50,214 nt of DNA from a virus, in the IMG/VR virus record IMGVR_UViG_3300019458_000045, positions 1 to 50,214 of that record. One strand, given 5' to 3'. The position numbers and the translations under genes were made by a program. A model generated the notes under the pieces. It had not been told where the DNA came from. It saw only the letters and a list, made by a program, of their open reading frames with translations, and did no database searches. Numbering within the stretch: the stretch's first letter is position 1; every line of letters begins with the position of its first letter. This document shows positions 27,388 through 35,900 of the stretch, piece after piece.

Positions 27388-28714
27388 CGTTGAAGAGATT
27401 TTCTTCGGCGGCGCGGCCGGACCAGGAAAGAGTGCTGCCCTTCTCGCGTGTTGCCTTCAGTACGTGGACCAGCCCGATTACGCCGCGCTCATCGTGCGGC
27501 GCAACTATCCCGACCTGGTGCAGCCCGGCGGCCTGGTTGACATGAGCCACGATTGGCTGGACGGCACCGCCGCCAAGTGGAACGAGCAGTTCAAGAAGTG
27601 GCATTTCCCCGGCGGGGCCTGCCTGCAATTCGGCCACATGGACAACAAGACCGAGATCAAGCGGTACAAGGGTGGCCAGTACCAGACTATCTGCATCGAC
27701 GAAATGACCGACTTCAACAAGACCGAGGCTATGTTCCTACACTCCAGGCTTCGTCGCCGCACCGGGTCCACGATCCCGCTCCGGTTCCGGGCCGCCTCGA
27801 ACCCCGGGGGCACTGGGCACGAGTGGGTCAAGGCCCGGTACGTGGACTACGACGGCAGCGACCGCCTGTTCATCCCGGCCACACTGGACGACAACCCCTA
27901 CATCGACCGGGCCGCCTACGTGCGGTCCCTGGACCGGCTGGACCCCATCACCCGGGAACGACTACTCAAGGGGGACTGGACCGTCACGGACGGTGGCCGG
28001 ATCTTCGACCGTTCCTGGTTCGCCAACTTCTACGACGCCCGCCCGGAACTCGTGTCCGCTCGGGTGCGGGCGTGGGACCTTGCCGCCACGGTTCACGACG
28101 CCTCCAAGGAGACGGCTGGGGTGCTCATGTCCCGGACGGTCAAGGGACTGTGGGCGGTCGAGCACGTCGTCCACGGCAAGTGGCTGCCTGGCGACCGGGA
28201 TCGTGTCATCCGCCAGACAGCCGAGACGGACGGTGAGTACACCTCGGTCGTGATCGAGGAGGAGCCGGGTTCCGGTGGAAAGGCTCAGAACGAGAACCTG
28301 ATCCGTATGCTGGCTGGCTTCCGCGTGGAGTCCATCAAGGTCACGGGCGACAAGTTCGTGCGGGCCGGGGCCTTCGCCTCCCAGTGCCAGGCCGGTAACG
28401 TATTCCTGGTCCGGGGCCCGTGGAACGCGGCCTACATCGACCAGCTTCACGCGGCCGACCCTGAGAACGACGAGTTGCTGATTGACATGATGGACGCATC
28501 CAGCTTGGGATTCAACGCGCTGGTCCGCAAGCCGCTCAACCCGTACGCGGTGGAGACGCCGGAGCGCACCGCCAAGCGGTCCTTGGGCCTGGACCTGGAC
28601 TGGGAACGGGCCGAGGAAGAGGAGGCTGCCGAGGCCGCTAAAGCGCGCAAGGTCAACCTGTACGAGAGGATGTTCGCGGACACTGGATCTTCTTTCAGGG
28701 AGTGGTTCCTGTGA
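27266..28714 (+). CDS. terminase large subunit
   Basis: The 482-residue protein has Walker A GGAAGPGKSA (48-57), Walker B TICIDEMT (about 141-148), a coupling motif AASNPGG, and a C-terminal nuclease domain with VRAWDLAAT (first Asp), VVIEEEPGSGGK and a late MMDASS. It is the ATP-driven DNA translocase and headful or site cutter. ATG 27266 leaves a long overlap with the small subunit, needed because the ITPHPKQHLLL adenine-binding region lies early. Length is typical. Confidence 0.92.
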   Translation: MAKLPQIQLAQNLLTALTPKWTRYIPITPHPKQHLLLCLDNVEEIFFGGAAGPGKSAALLACCLQYVDQPDYAALIVRRNYPDLVQPGGLVDMSHDWLDGTAAKWNEQFKKWHFPGGACLQFGHMDNKTEIKRYKGGQYQTICIDEMTDFNKTEAMFLHSRLRRRTGSTIPLRFRAASNPGGTGHEWVKARYVDYDGSDRLFIPATLDDNPYIDRAAYVRSLDRLDPITRERLLKGDWTVTDGGRIFDRSWFANFYDARPELVSARVRAWDLAATVHDASKETAGVLMSRTVKGLWAVEHVVHGKWLPGDRDRVIRQTAETDGEYTSVVIEEEPGSGGKAQNENLIRMLAGFRVESIKVTGDKFVRAGAFASQCQAGNVFLVRGPWNAAYIDQLHAADPENDELLIDMMDASSLGFNALVRKPLNPYAVETPERTAKRSLGLDLDWERAEEEEAAEAAKARKVNLYERMFADTGSSFREWFL

Positions 28715-28902
28715 TCGTCAAGGGCGAGAATCACGAGGCCGACCCCGCCGTGAATAGGTATCTTACGGAGGGTTGCTGCCCCAACCGTCACGGCCCGCTT
28801 TTCCGGGCGGCCAGGTACGTGGCCGCGTGCAAGTCGTGTGCGTTTACGTGGCGTTCGCGCCGAATCGAGAACATCTTTCCATCGAGAGACGGCAAACACT
28901 AG
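28711..28902 (+). CDS. zinc-ribbon-like protein, 63 aa
   Basis: GTG 28711 overlaps the terminase stop (GTGA). The peptide has EGCCPNRHGPL and ACKSCAFTWRSRR, a C-C...CxxC arrangement fitting a small zinc ribbon. It is coupled to the terminase, so it may assist packaging, but no family is recognised. Confidence 0.55.
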   Translation: MIVKGENHEADPAVNRYLTEGCCPNRHGPLFRAARYVAACKSCAFTWRSRRIENIFPSRDGKH

Positions 28903-28909
28903 GTGCGAC

Positions 28910-29659
28910 ATGGTGAAGCTGCTTTTGCTCGCGGTCGTCCTGCTGGGGGGCTGCAACTACGCCAAGCTGAGTCACCGGGACCTGGAGGCGGCCTATCCGG
29001 CATCGAGCGCCTTCGGCTTGCCGGAAGTGGCAAGCGCCTCCTGTCGTGTCCTGTCCCCAAGCGGGTCGAGCGGGTCCGGCGTTTGCTTTCAGGCCGGGCG
29101 GTCGTATGCGCTGGTGATTACCGCCAATCATGTCGTGGACGAGGGGGACGAGGCCAGCATTTCGCCGGAGAACGGCACCGTTCACAAGGCCCTCGTGGTT
29201 TGGCGGGACGCCGCCGAGGACCTGGCGGTTCTGCGCGTTCCCGGGCGGGGCGTGTTCGGTCGCGCCGCGTCCATGGCCGCCCGGGACCTGGGATACCGAT
29301 GGGACCCCGTGCTGGTGTACGGATTCCCCGCTGGCGTGAAGCCCAACGGGCACCCCACCTTCGGGCTGGTCGCGGCCGAGGATGACGTCCTGGAACTCCA
29401 CGAGCCGACGCCGAACGGCACGTTCAACCACACCCGAACCGTCATCAAGTGGCGGATCACGGCTCCAATCTTCTTCGGCAACTCCGGGGGCGGCGTATTC
29501 GTGTCGGAGGGCGGCGAGTGGCGGCTCGCTGGCGTGGCCCAGTTGGTGGCGGGGTCCGGCTTCGGTGGGGTGGCCACCCACGTCGGGTGGAGTTCCCCGG
29601 TGTTCCGCACCAGGACGGCGGTCGAGGCTGGCCGCAGGGCCGGGGAGGACCACAAGTGA
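28910..29659 (+). CDS. secreted trypsin-like serine protease, lipoprotein
   Basis: I chose ATG 28910, which starts a clean lipoprotein signal (VKLLLLAVVLLGGC, Cys15). The mature 235 residues have the full chymotrypsin-fold triad: H74 in VITANHVV, D104 in EDLAVLRV and S192 in FFGNSGGGVF. Such a protein would be exported and anchored in the host membrane. Its place between terminase and portal genes is unusual, because virion proteases are neither lipidated nor of this fold. It may act in the envelope during lysis, superinfection exclusion or defence evasion. Confidence 0.75.
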   Translation: MVKLLLLAVVLLGGCNYAKLSHRDLEAAYPASSAFGLPEVASASCRVLSPSGSSGSGVCFQAGRSYALVITANHVVDEGDEASISPENGTVHKALVVWRDAAEDLAVLRVPGRGVFGRAASMAARDLGYRWDPVLVYGFPAGVKPNGHPTFGLVAAEDDVLELHEPTPNGTFNHTRTVIKWRITAPIFFGNSGGGVFVSEGGEWRLAGVAQLVAGSGFGGVATHVGWSSPVFRTRTAVEAGRRAGEDHK

Positions 29660-30057
29660 GCGAACCCTACGTGTCCGCCATGGTCCTGGCCGACGTCGTG
29701 ATCTGCGACGTCTTTTCTGACAAGTGGTCGTTGGTTGGAATCTTCTCCAAGGCCTGGGCCCACAAGTTTCCCGTCATCATCCCGAGAATCTGCTGCTATG
29801 CGTGCTTGTCTGATGTCAGCGGCGAGATAAACCCCAGCTTCAGGATTCTGGACCCGGATCTTAACGTTGTCCGTCAATGTCCGGTTCCAACCTTGACGGC
29901 CAGGCGCGAGGACGAACAGGAAATCGGCTGCGTGTTCCCGGAGGTGCTGATGGCCCGTCCGGGCAGGTACTCGGTTGAGCTTTTGCTTGACGGGTGCATG
30001 GTGCAGTCTGTACGCTTGGATGTAGTCGATGTGCCCACCCCGATCCCGGAGCAGTAA
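29656..30057 (+). CDS. DUF6941-like phage/bacterial protein, 133 aa
   Basis: GTG 29656 overlaps the protease stop. The sequence VICDVFSDKWSLVGIFSKAWAHKFPVIIPRICCYACLSDVSG...FRILDPDLNVV...FPEVLMARPGRYSVELLLDG matches a family I recall as DUF6941: a C-D-x...G-x-F-x pattern, then a beta-sandwich with a PG-Y element. Function unknown. The fold suggests an extracellular or virion beta domain. Confidence 0.6.
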   Translation: MSEPYVSAMVLADVVICDVFSDKWSLVGIFSKAWAHKFPVIIPRICCYACLSDVSGEINPSFRILDPDLNVVRQCPVPTLTARREDEQEIGCVFPEVLMARPGRYSVELLLDGCMVQSVRLDVVDVPTPIPEQ

Positions 30058-30060
30058 CCC

Positions 30061-31461
30061 ATGAGCCTTCCCTTCATGATCCGCCAGTCCGTATCCAAGG
30101 AACTGTACGGACACCAGTACGCCTCGCTGATTTGGGCGGGGCGGGCCCACGACCAGTCCCTCGCCCTGTCCAGGGACCCGGCCGTCTACGAGAAGCTGCG
30201 CCTGGACGCCACCATTTCCCACCTGATGCAGATTCGCAAACACATGGTCGCGGGGAGCAGGTGGCAGCTTGAACCCGCATCGAACCGGGACGTGGACAAG
30301 CGCGGCGCGGAGGTGATGGAGAGGCTGCTTGACATCGGCCTCAAGAGGTTCGCCACGGCACGGTTCAACCTGGCCGAGGCCGTATTTACCGGCTCGGCGT
30401 ACGCCCGGATCAACGGCCACCACAAGTGGATCACGGTTTTCGACGGCGTGCCCCGGCAGTTTTGGGTGGCCACGGACCTGGCGGACGTAGACCGCCGCCG
30501 CTTCGACAAGATGTACGTTCGGCTGAACGAGGGGACGCCCGACGAGCAGGTGACCATCCAGTGGCGGATGTTCAACGTCCAGAAGAACGACTGGGAGGTG
30601 TGGGACCACCCCGAGTGGTACGTCAAGAACATCTACAACGACCAGGAAGAGTCGCTGGGCTACGGGCAGGGCCTTATCGACTCCATGTACTTCTACTGGA
30701 GGGCCAAGGAGATCCTGTGGAAGGCGGGATTGCAGGGCGCGGAGCGGTGGGCCCTGGGCATGATGATCGCCAAGGTTGACAACGCCCGCAGCGCCTCCAC
30801 CGGCAAGACCAACGCGGCTCTCGTCAACTCCTTCATTTCTGAGCTGGAACGTCAGCGGTCCCAGCACTACTTCGTCATGGACAAGGTGGACGAACTGGAA
30901 ATGATGGACGGCCCGCAGACCGGCTCCGAGATCGTGGAGCGGTTGATTCAGTATTGCGACCGTCAGCTTCGGCTGCTTATCCTTGGGTCTAACCTGCCCA
31001 CCGAGGCTACCGGCGGCGGGTCGTACAACCTGGCCGAGGTGCAGCAGGGCACCACGGACACGCTCATCAAGTACGACCGGGCTCTGGTGGCTGAGGCTTT
31101 GACCCAGGACTTGCTGAACCTGCTGTGGCTCGTCAACCGCCCGGTGCTGTTCGGCATGGGCCTGGGGTCGGCTGAAATGCCCCGCATGGTCATCCTGGAC
31201 GAGCGTCGGAGCGACCCGAAGATGATGGCGGATGTTACCAAGACCATTCTTGAGGCTGGCATCCCGCTCAAGGCCGACGAGACCTACGAGTTGCTTGGTC
31301 GCACGCAGCCCGGACCCGGGGACGAACTGATCGAGCCGATGGCCCGTCAGCAGTTTGATCCAGGCGGGGAGTTCCGACAGGACGTCAACCCGCTGGATAC
31401 GCCCGAGACCGTCAATCCCACAGGATCAGACAAGAAGGAGTCACAGACCAATGGTGCCTGA
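30061..31461 (+). CDS. portal protein (Mu gp29 / DUF935 type)
   Basis: The 466-residue protein has the Mu gp29-like portal pattern: YEKLRLDATISHLMQIRKHMVAGSRWQLEP near the start, FNLAEAVFTGSAYARINGHHK and a WYVKNIYNDQEESLGYGQGLID clip region, a long wing with the ERQRSQHYFVMDKVDELEMMDG strand, LILGSNLPTEATGGGSYNLAEVQ, and a disordered C-terminus. It forms the dodecameric channel at the head vertex. The following gpF-, gpT- and gpG-like genes support a Mu-type head module. Confidence 0.85.
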   Translation: MSLPFMIRQSVSKELYGHQYASLIWAGRAHDQSLALSRDPAVYEKLRLDATISHLMQIRKHMVAGSRWQLEPASNRDVDKRGAEVMERLLDIGLKRFATARFNLAEAVFTGSAYARINGHHKWITVFDGVPRQFWVATDLADVDRRRFDKMYVRLNEGTPDEQVTIQWRMFNVQKNDWEVWDHPEWYVKNIYNDQEESLGYGQGLIDSMYFYWRAKEILWKAGLQGAERWALGMMIAKVDNARSASTGKTNAALVNSFISELERQRSQHYFVMDKVDELEMMDGPQTGSEIVERLIQYCDRQLRLLILGSNLPTEATGGGSYNLAEVQQGTTDTLIKYDRALVAEALTQDLLNLLWLVNRPVLFGMGLGSAEMPRMVILDERRSDPKMMADVTKTILEAGIPLKADETYELLGRTQPGPGDELIEPMARQQFDPGGEFRQDVNPLDTPETVNPTGSDKKESQTNGA

Positions 31462-31861
31462 TTTCGACGCCAAGGCCATTCGAGTCCGCCGCCGGATTCC
31501 ACCCGGAGAGCCCGTTGAGGACAAGGTGTATTTGGCCCTCCAACTGGACGCCCCGTTGTCCGCCGAGTTGCCCAGCCGTTGCGCCATCGAGGACGTAGAG
31601 CGCACCGTGGAGGAGCGGGACGTCTCCTTCGACGCCAAGACCGGCAGGCGCAGGGAGAAGGTCAACGTCCGCAAGGTGGTCAGCCCGTCCCAGGTGTTCC
31701 GCTTCACGGAACGTGAGGACAGCCATTGGCATGGCGGGTCCATCCGGGCCGCCAGGGGCGATTTCCTCGTCAAGGACGGGGATACGTTCTTCGTCGTGCC
31801 AGAAGTCATCAAGGCCACGAAACAGCCCGTGTTTTGGTCTAGGTTCGAGTTGGTCCGTTAG
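31451..31861 (+). CDS. hypothetical head-operon protein, 136 aa
   Basis: I chose ATG 31451, inside the portal 3' end, over an upstream in-frame ATG. The protein has basic beta-strand patches (AIRVRRRIPPGEPVEDKVYLALQLD) and a Trp-His containing HWHGGSIRAARGDFLV segment. It may be a connector or minor head protein, judged only by position. No family is recognised. Confidence 0.55.
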   Translation: MVPDFDAKAIRVRRRIPPGEPVEDKVYLALQLDAPLSAELPSRCAIEDVERTVEERDVSFDAKTGRRREKVNVRKVVSPSQVFRFTEREDSHWHGGSIRAARGDFLVKDGDTFFVVPEVIKATKQPVFWSRFELVR

Positions 31862-31872
31862 GAGAAACGCGC

Positions 31873-32292
31873 ATGGACCGCCCGTGGATGTGGTACCTGG
31901 GGCTTGCCCCGGGCATCGACTGGATCGTCGCCTTCCAGTCCCAGGATGAAGTTCTAGGGTCGACGGCCGCCCGGCTGACGATCCGCCGCCTGTCGAAGGT
32001 GGTGGTCAACAAGGAGCGCAGGCTCCAGTGCATCCCGTGGTTCCCCCGCTTCTTCAACGTGATCGACGCGGCGTCGGCCATGGAGATCGAACGGTCCCTG
32101 TTCGTCTGGATGTCGGCCACGACCGAGGCTGCCGGGGCCGACTGGAACGAGGCGTGGGAGACGGACAAGCAGATTGTCGAGGTTACGGAGGGCGAGGCCG
32201 AGGCCGTCGTCCGGGACACCGCCGCCCTCGCCAAGGCCAAGGCGGAACTGGCGAATTCCCTCCGCAAGGGCAAGTTGGAACTGGTCAAGTGA
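31873..32292 (+). CDS. hypothetical head-operon protein, 139 aa
   Basis: A GGAGAAACGC site precedes ATG 31873. The first half is Trp/Phe-rich (MDRPWMWYLGLAPGIDWIVAFQSQD). The second half is an Ala/Glu helix (EGEAEAVVRDTAALAKAKAELANSLRKGKLELVK) likely to form a coiled coil. The stop overlaps the GTG of the gpF-like gene. Function unknown. Confidence 0.55.
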   Translation: MDRPWMWYLGLAPGIDWIVAFQSQDEVLGSTAARLTIRRLSKVVVNKERRLQCIPWFPRFFNVIDAASAMEIERSLFVWMSATTEAAGADWNEAWETDKQIVEVTEGEAEAVVRDTAALAKAKAELANSLRKGKLELVK

Positions 32293-33185
32293 CGCTATCC
32301 GCACAGGACGAGTTCGAGCGCCTACAAGAGCGCAGCACGGCCGAGTTCACAGCGCGTGTTCTCGGCTTGATTGCTGCCCATGCACGCTCCGTGCCTGACT
32401 TGGCCGAGGTGCAGGGCGCTCGGACTCTCCTGGGCGAACTCATCGCTGGCACGTCCCTGGTCTCGAATATGCTCGGACGCCGCCGGGTGCGGCTGGAGGT
32501 CGGCAAGATAAAGAGCGGCGCGGCCTCGTACGACGCCATGCAGTACGCCGCCAGCGACCAGAATCTCCTGCCGAACGTGACGCCGGAACGTGCCGTCGAG
32601 GACATGGTGCGCCGCGAGCCTAAGCTGGCCGAGGGCTACCGCAAGGTCCAGGAGTTGTACTCCCGCGAGAGGGCCTTCGCCCTGGCCAAGTCCTCGGACG
32701 TCGCCGTCACGAACAAGGTGCAGTCCGTCATCGCGTCGGCCCTTCGTCGAGGGGATTTGCTGCCGACCGTGGACAAGATCATCGCGGAGTTGGGGGGCTG
32801 GGCCCGGGCATACGGGGAGACCGTGTTCCGCACGAACCTTAGCACCGCCTACGCCAATGGCCGGTTCATGGAGGCCATGGACCCGGACTTTGACGGGTTC
32901 ATCGTCGGCCTTGAGAGGATGGAGATTCTCGACGCCCGCACCCGGGACAACCACCGCGCCGCCCACGGACTCACGGCGGCGCAGCGAGACCCCATCTGGC
33001 TGCGGCTCGGGCTTCCCGGGGGATACCAGTGTCGCGGCACGTACCGGCTCGTTGATGTCTACGAGGCCCGCCGTGGGAGCCTAATGGACGGATCGGTGAT
33101 GCGTCGGGCCCAGTGGCCCACGGGGGCGTACAACGACGAGGGGTTTGACAACCGCGTATCGTTCAGCTTGATGGGTGCCTTCTAA
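32289..33185 (+). CDS. Mu gpF-like head morphogenesis protein
   Basis: GTG 32289 overlaps the previous TGA. The C-terminal half (about residues 165-260) has the gpF/SPP1 gp7 signature: YGETVFRTNLSTAYANGRF, then MEILDARTRDNHRAAHGLTA and a GLPGGYQCRGTYRLVDV ending, with conserved R-T-N and D-x-R-T-R-x-x-H motifs. Such proteins are minor head components that enter with DNA and are needed for correct assembly. The N-terminal half is helical. Length 298 fits the family. Confidence 0.8.
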   Translation: MTLSAQDEFERLQERSTAEFTARVLGLIAAHARSVPDLAEVQGARTLLGELIAGTSLVSNMLGRRRVRLEVGKIKSGAASYDAMQYAASDQNLLPNVTPERAVEDMVRREPKLAEGYRKVQELYSRERAFALAKSSDVAVTNKVQSVIASALRRGDLLPTVDKIIAELGGWARAYGETVFRTNLSTAYANGRFMEAMDPDFDGFIVGLERMEILDARTRDNHRAAHGLTAAQRDPIWLRLGLPGGYQCRGTYRLVDVYEARRGSLMDGSVMRRAQWPTGAYNDEGFDNRVSFSLMGAF

Positions 33186-33355
33186 TGCCCGAGTCTCCCA
33201 GGATTTCCGTTCGCGTTCCCGAGAGGGAGTACAGGGACCTGCAGTACGTGGCCGCCGAGGAGGACAAGTCCGTGTCCGAGGTGGTCCTGTCCGCCCTTCG
33301 CAAGGCCCTGTATCCCGTATCTACCCAGCCGGACCTGTCAGACACTTCTAAATAG
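33185..33355 (+). CDS. ribbon-helix-helix DNA-binding protein, 56 aa
   Basis: ATG 33185 shares a base with the previous TAA. The sequence PRISVRVPEREYRDLQYVAAEEDKSVSEVVLSALRKAL is a textbook ribbon-helix-helix: a short basic strand, helix A, a turn with K-S-V-S, and helix B. A Ser/Asp tail follows. RHH dimers bind short palindromes; a 10-bp inverted repeat lies 34 nt downstream over the next gene's start. A regulator inside a head operon is unusual. Confidence 0.7.
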   Translation: MPESPRISVRVPEREYRDLQYVAAEEDKSVSEVVLSALRKALYPVSTQPDLSDTSK

Positions 33356-33388
33356 TCCGGCGCATTACCCCTAGCTTTCACACCCCCC

Positions 33389-33420
33389 GCTTCTGTCTAA
33401 TGGATTTTATGACAGAAGCG
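33389..33420. promoter_or_regulatory. 10-bp inverted repeat overlapping the protease start codon
   Basis: CGCTTCTGTC (33389-33398) and GACAGAAGCG (33411-33420) are a perfect inverted repeat whose 12-nt centre TAATGGATTTTA holds ATG 33400, with ATG 33409 at its edge. As DNA it could be an operator for the RHH protein encoded just upstream; as RNA it would hide the start codons. No Shine-Dalgarno sequence precedes either ATG. Confidence 0.6.
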
Positions 33421-35022
33421 ATTGCGCTGCCCGACCTGATGTCCAAGCACGGGTACACCTACGCGGACTTCACCGAGGGCGAGCGCACCAGCATTTCCGA
33501 CCAGATCGGCAAACTGGTCGCGGCGGGCTACGGCAGCGACCAGGCCCTGGCTCGCGCCGTCAAGCATTGTGCCCCGTCCCGGACCCCCGTGGGCACCCCG
33601 GCCAAGGTCGGCGGTCAGTACGTCTGGTCCCGGAACGGCGACGGGACGTACAACATCTTCGACGTGCCGGTGTTCGTCAAGCACACCCGCAAGCTGGGGA
33701 TGCGGATGGTTGCCGACAAGGACGGGGAGCCCAAGGTCGTCGAGGAGACCATCGACATCGACGAGAAGTGGCTTAACCGCGCCTGCGAAGTCAACCAGCG
33801 CCGGTACTTCTCCGACAGCTATCTCGGGCCGCTGCACGTCCGTCACCACAAGCAGGACCCGAACGCCCAGGATCAGACCGAGGCGGCCGGTCACTTCCTG
33901 CTCAAGTACGTCAACGAGGTTTCGTACGACGGGGAGACGGTGCCCGTCCTGTTCGCAGACTTCTTGAGAATCCCGGCGGCCGTGTTCGAGCGGATCAAGG
34001 CCGGGCAACTCCCCTATCGCTCCATCGAGTCCCTCCCGCCCAAGTACGAGGAGATCGACTCCATCGCCCTCCTGGATACGGATACCCCGTGGTTCCGGCT
34101 GCCGCTGCTCGCGTTGGGCGCGGAGATCCAGCGGGAGGTGTACGCCGTCACGTCCGGTTCCAGCCTGGTTCGCGGATACGCCACGGCGGGCAAGGCGTGG
34201 GCCGCTCTTTGTTACGAGCACAGCGCGTCGTTCAGCGAGCGCAAGGACGAGGACGACGAGCCGGACAAGGATGAGGCTGGGGACAAGGGGGAGGCGGGCG
34301 ACAAGGACAAGATGAACGCTGGTGCTGGGTCCGAGAGCGACGAGTCCGACGTGGACGGTCTTTCGGACGACATGACTGACGAGAACGTTGAAGCTACCCT
34401 CGGAGGAGACACGATGAGCAAGATTCTGGAAGCCCTCCAGTCCCTCGCCAAGACGAACGAGTTGATTCTGGCGAGACTGGGCGGCGCTGTTCAGCCCCCG
34501 ACGCCGCAGGTTCCCGGGGCCCCCGTGGTCGAGACTGCCGGGGACAAGACCAAGACCGCCTCCTATGACGGTCGGCTGGCCGCCGTCGAGAGCATCCTCG
34601 CGGCCCAGCGCACGGAGGTCGATCTGCGCGGCAAGGTTAAGGCCCTGCTGGTGGACCTTGGCAAGCGGTTCAACCTCGGCTCGGACGCCGAGGAGCGCCT
34701 CTTCGCCAAGGCCCGCGAGTCCAAGGACCCGGACGCCGTTATCGCGGCGTACAAGGCCACCATCGAGGAGCACGGCACCCAGGTGCCTACCCCCTGGATT
34801 CCCGGGGTTCCTGCTTCCATCCTTCCCGCGTCCGGGACCGGACTGCCCGACGAGGTGAAGGAGTACCAGGCCAAGGGGCCGGAAGTCCTCGCCAAGGCGA
34901 TCAAGGCCAACGCCGCGTACGACGAGGCTAAGAAGGTCGGCCTCGTCTCCGGCGGCGTCACCCGCAAGGACTTCATCAAGTACAACATCGACCGCGACTT
35001 CTCGGCGCTTGTGACCGGGTAG
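33400..35022 (+). CDS. prohead protease fused to scaffold domain
   Basis: The 540-residue protein has an N-terminal protease-like region (about 80-260: a basic strand, PLHVRHHKQDPN, AGHFLLKYVNEV, LPYRSIESLP). A long acidic linker (Asp/Glu/Lys/Gly-rich, about 285-325) follows, then a helical scaffold region. This is the usual protease-scaffold arrangement directly before capsid genes, where the protease clears the scaffold after assembly. I could not fix the catalytic residues. The start may be ATG 33400 or 33409. Confidence 0.65.
   Translation: MDFMTEAIALPDLMSKHGYTYADFTEGERTSISDQIGKLVAAGYGSDQALARAVKHCAPSRTPVGTPAKVGGQYVWSRNGDGTYNIFDVPVFVKHTRKLGMRMVADKDGEPKVVEETIDIDEKWLNRACEVNQRRYFSDSYLGPLHVRHHKQDPNAQDQTEAAGHFLLKYVNEVSYDGETVPVLFADFLRIPAAVFERIKAGQLPYRSIESLPPKYEEIDSIALLDTDTPWFRLPLLALGAEIQREVYAVTSGSSLVRGYATAGKAWAALCYEHSASFSERKDEDDEPDKDEAGDKGEAGDKDKMNAGAGSESDESDVDGLSDDMTDENVEATLGGDTMSKILEALQSLAKTNELILARLGGAVQPPTPQVPGAPVVETAGDKTKTASYDGRLAAVESILAAQRTEVDLRGKVKALLVDLGKRFNLGSDAEERLFAKARESKDPDAVIAAYKATIEEHGTQVPTPWIPGVPASILPASGTGLPDEVKEYQAKGPEVLAKAIKANAAYDEAKKVGLVSGGVTRKDFIKYNIDRDFSALVTG
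34414..35022 (+). CDS. nested scaffold protein (in-frame internal start)
   Basis: Within the protease gene, ATG 34414 is preceded by a strong GGAGGAGA at 34402-34409 and opens the helical C-terminal domain (SKILEALQSLAKTNELILARLGG), 202 residues. An internal start giving free scaffold is the arrangement known from lambda C/Nu3 and similar head modules. The acidic linker ends just before this Met. The product would coassemble with the capsid protein and later be removed. Confidence 0.65.
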   Translation: MSKILEALQSLAKTNELILARLGGAVQPPTPQVPGAPVVETAGDKTKTASYDGRLAAVESILAAQRTEVDLRGKVKALLVDLGKRFNLGSDAEERLFAKARESKDPDAVIAAYKATIEEHGTQVPTPWIPGVPASILPASGTGLPDEVKEYQAKGPEVLAKAIKANAAYDEAKKVGLVSGGVTRKDFIKYNIDRDFSALVTG

Positions 35023-35040
35023 TTGGTAAAGGAGTAGAAC

Positions 35041-35877
35041 ATGGCGCTTTCCGCGAACGCAAACTACACGATCAAGGACCCGCGTACCTACGCCATCGAG
35101 GCCGTTGACGCGGCCGAGATCTACAACGGGTCGCTGCTCATGATGGGCAGCCGTAGCCACGGCACGGCCGGTGTCATCGGCCGCATCCGGGCGTGGAACG
35201 ACGAGGTTGGGGCGATCCCGATGGGATTCTCGTCCCGCCGGACCACGGGCAATACGACCAACCAGGTGCTTGCCGAGGTTGATCTCCAGGCCCGCGTGCT
35301 GTCCAACGTCGCCGTGACCGGGCTGGCCGGTACCAATGCCGACCGGGGCCGCGTGGTCTACGCCACGGACGACAACACGTTCACCCTGACCCGGCCGACC
35401 CTCGGCCATCCGGTGGGCATCGTGGTCCGTGACCGCTCGGCCACGAACGCCGACGTGTACTTCTTCGACTTCGGGACGCTCTGCGCCATCGGCTTCGCCG
35501 GGGCGGGGCGGCACTCGTGGTTGGTCGGCATCGTGAACGGCGTCGTCTCCACGGGCAATCACGCGACAGGCATCGTGGCTCCTTGCCACGGACGCATCCT
35601 GTCCACCTACGGCATCGTGTTCGAGCCGCAGACGGACGGGGACGCCACCGGCACGATCAACCTTGAGATCGGCGGGACGAACGTTACCGGAGGCGTCATC
35701 ACGTTCGCCACGGCGGACGCCCTGGGTGCCAATAAGGCTGGCACGGCGGTCACCGGAGCCAACGTGTTCCACGAGGGTGACCTTATCGACATCGAGTGTA
35801 CGGAAGGCACGGCGGGCGCGGCTGCGGACGGCTACATGGCCGTTTACGCCGACGTCCTGATCGAGCCTGGGCTGTAA
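35041..35877 (+). CDS. head decoration-like protein, 278 aa
   Basis: AAGGAGTAGAACATGGCGCTT gives a strong ribosome site. The protein is Gly/Thr/Ala-rich and beta-rich, with no catalytic motif. Its place between scaffold and major capsid is where many phages encode a capsid decoration or cement protein. The C-terminal half (TGTINLEIGGTNVTGG...ADGYMAVYADVLIEPGL) looks like a beta-tulip or jelly-roll domain. The leader sequence repeats that of the next gene. Confidence 0.6.
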   Translation: MALSANANYTIKDPRTYAIEAVDAAEIYNGSLLMMGSRSHGTAGVIGRIRAWNDEVGAIPMGFSSRRTTGNTTNQVLAEVDLQARVLSNVAVTGLAGTNADRGRVVYATDDNTFTLTRPTLGHPVGIVVRDRSATNADVYFFDFGTLCAIGFAGAGRHSWLVGIVNGVVSTGNHATGIVAPCHGRILSTYGIVFEPQTDGDATGTINLEIGGTNVTGGVITFATADALGANKAGTAVTGANVFHEGDLIDIECTEGTAGAAADGYMAVYADVLIEPGL

Positions 35878-35900
35878 TCTTGACGGTGAAGGAGTAGACT

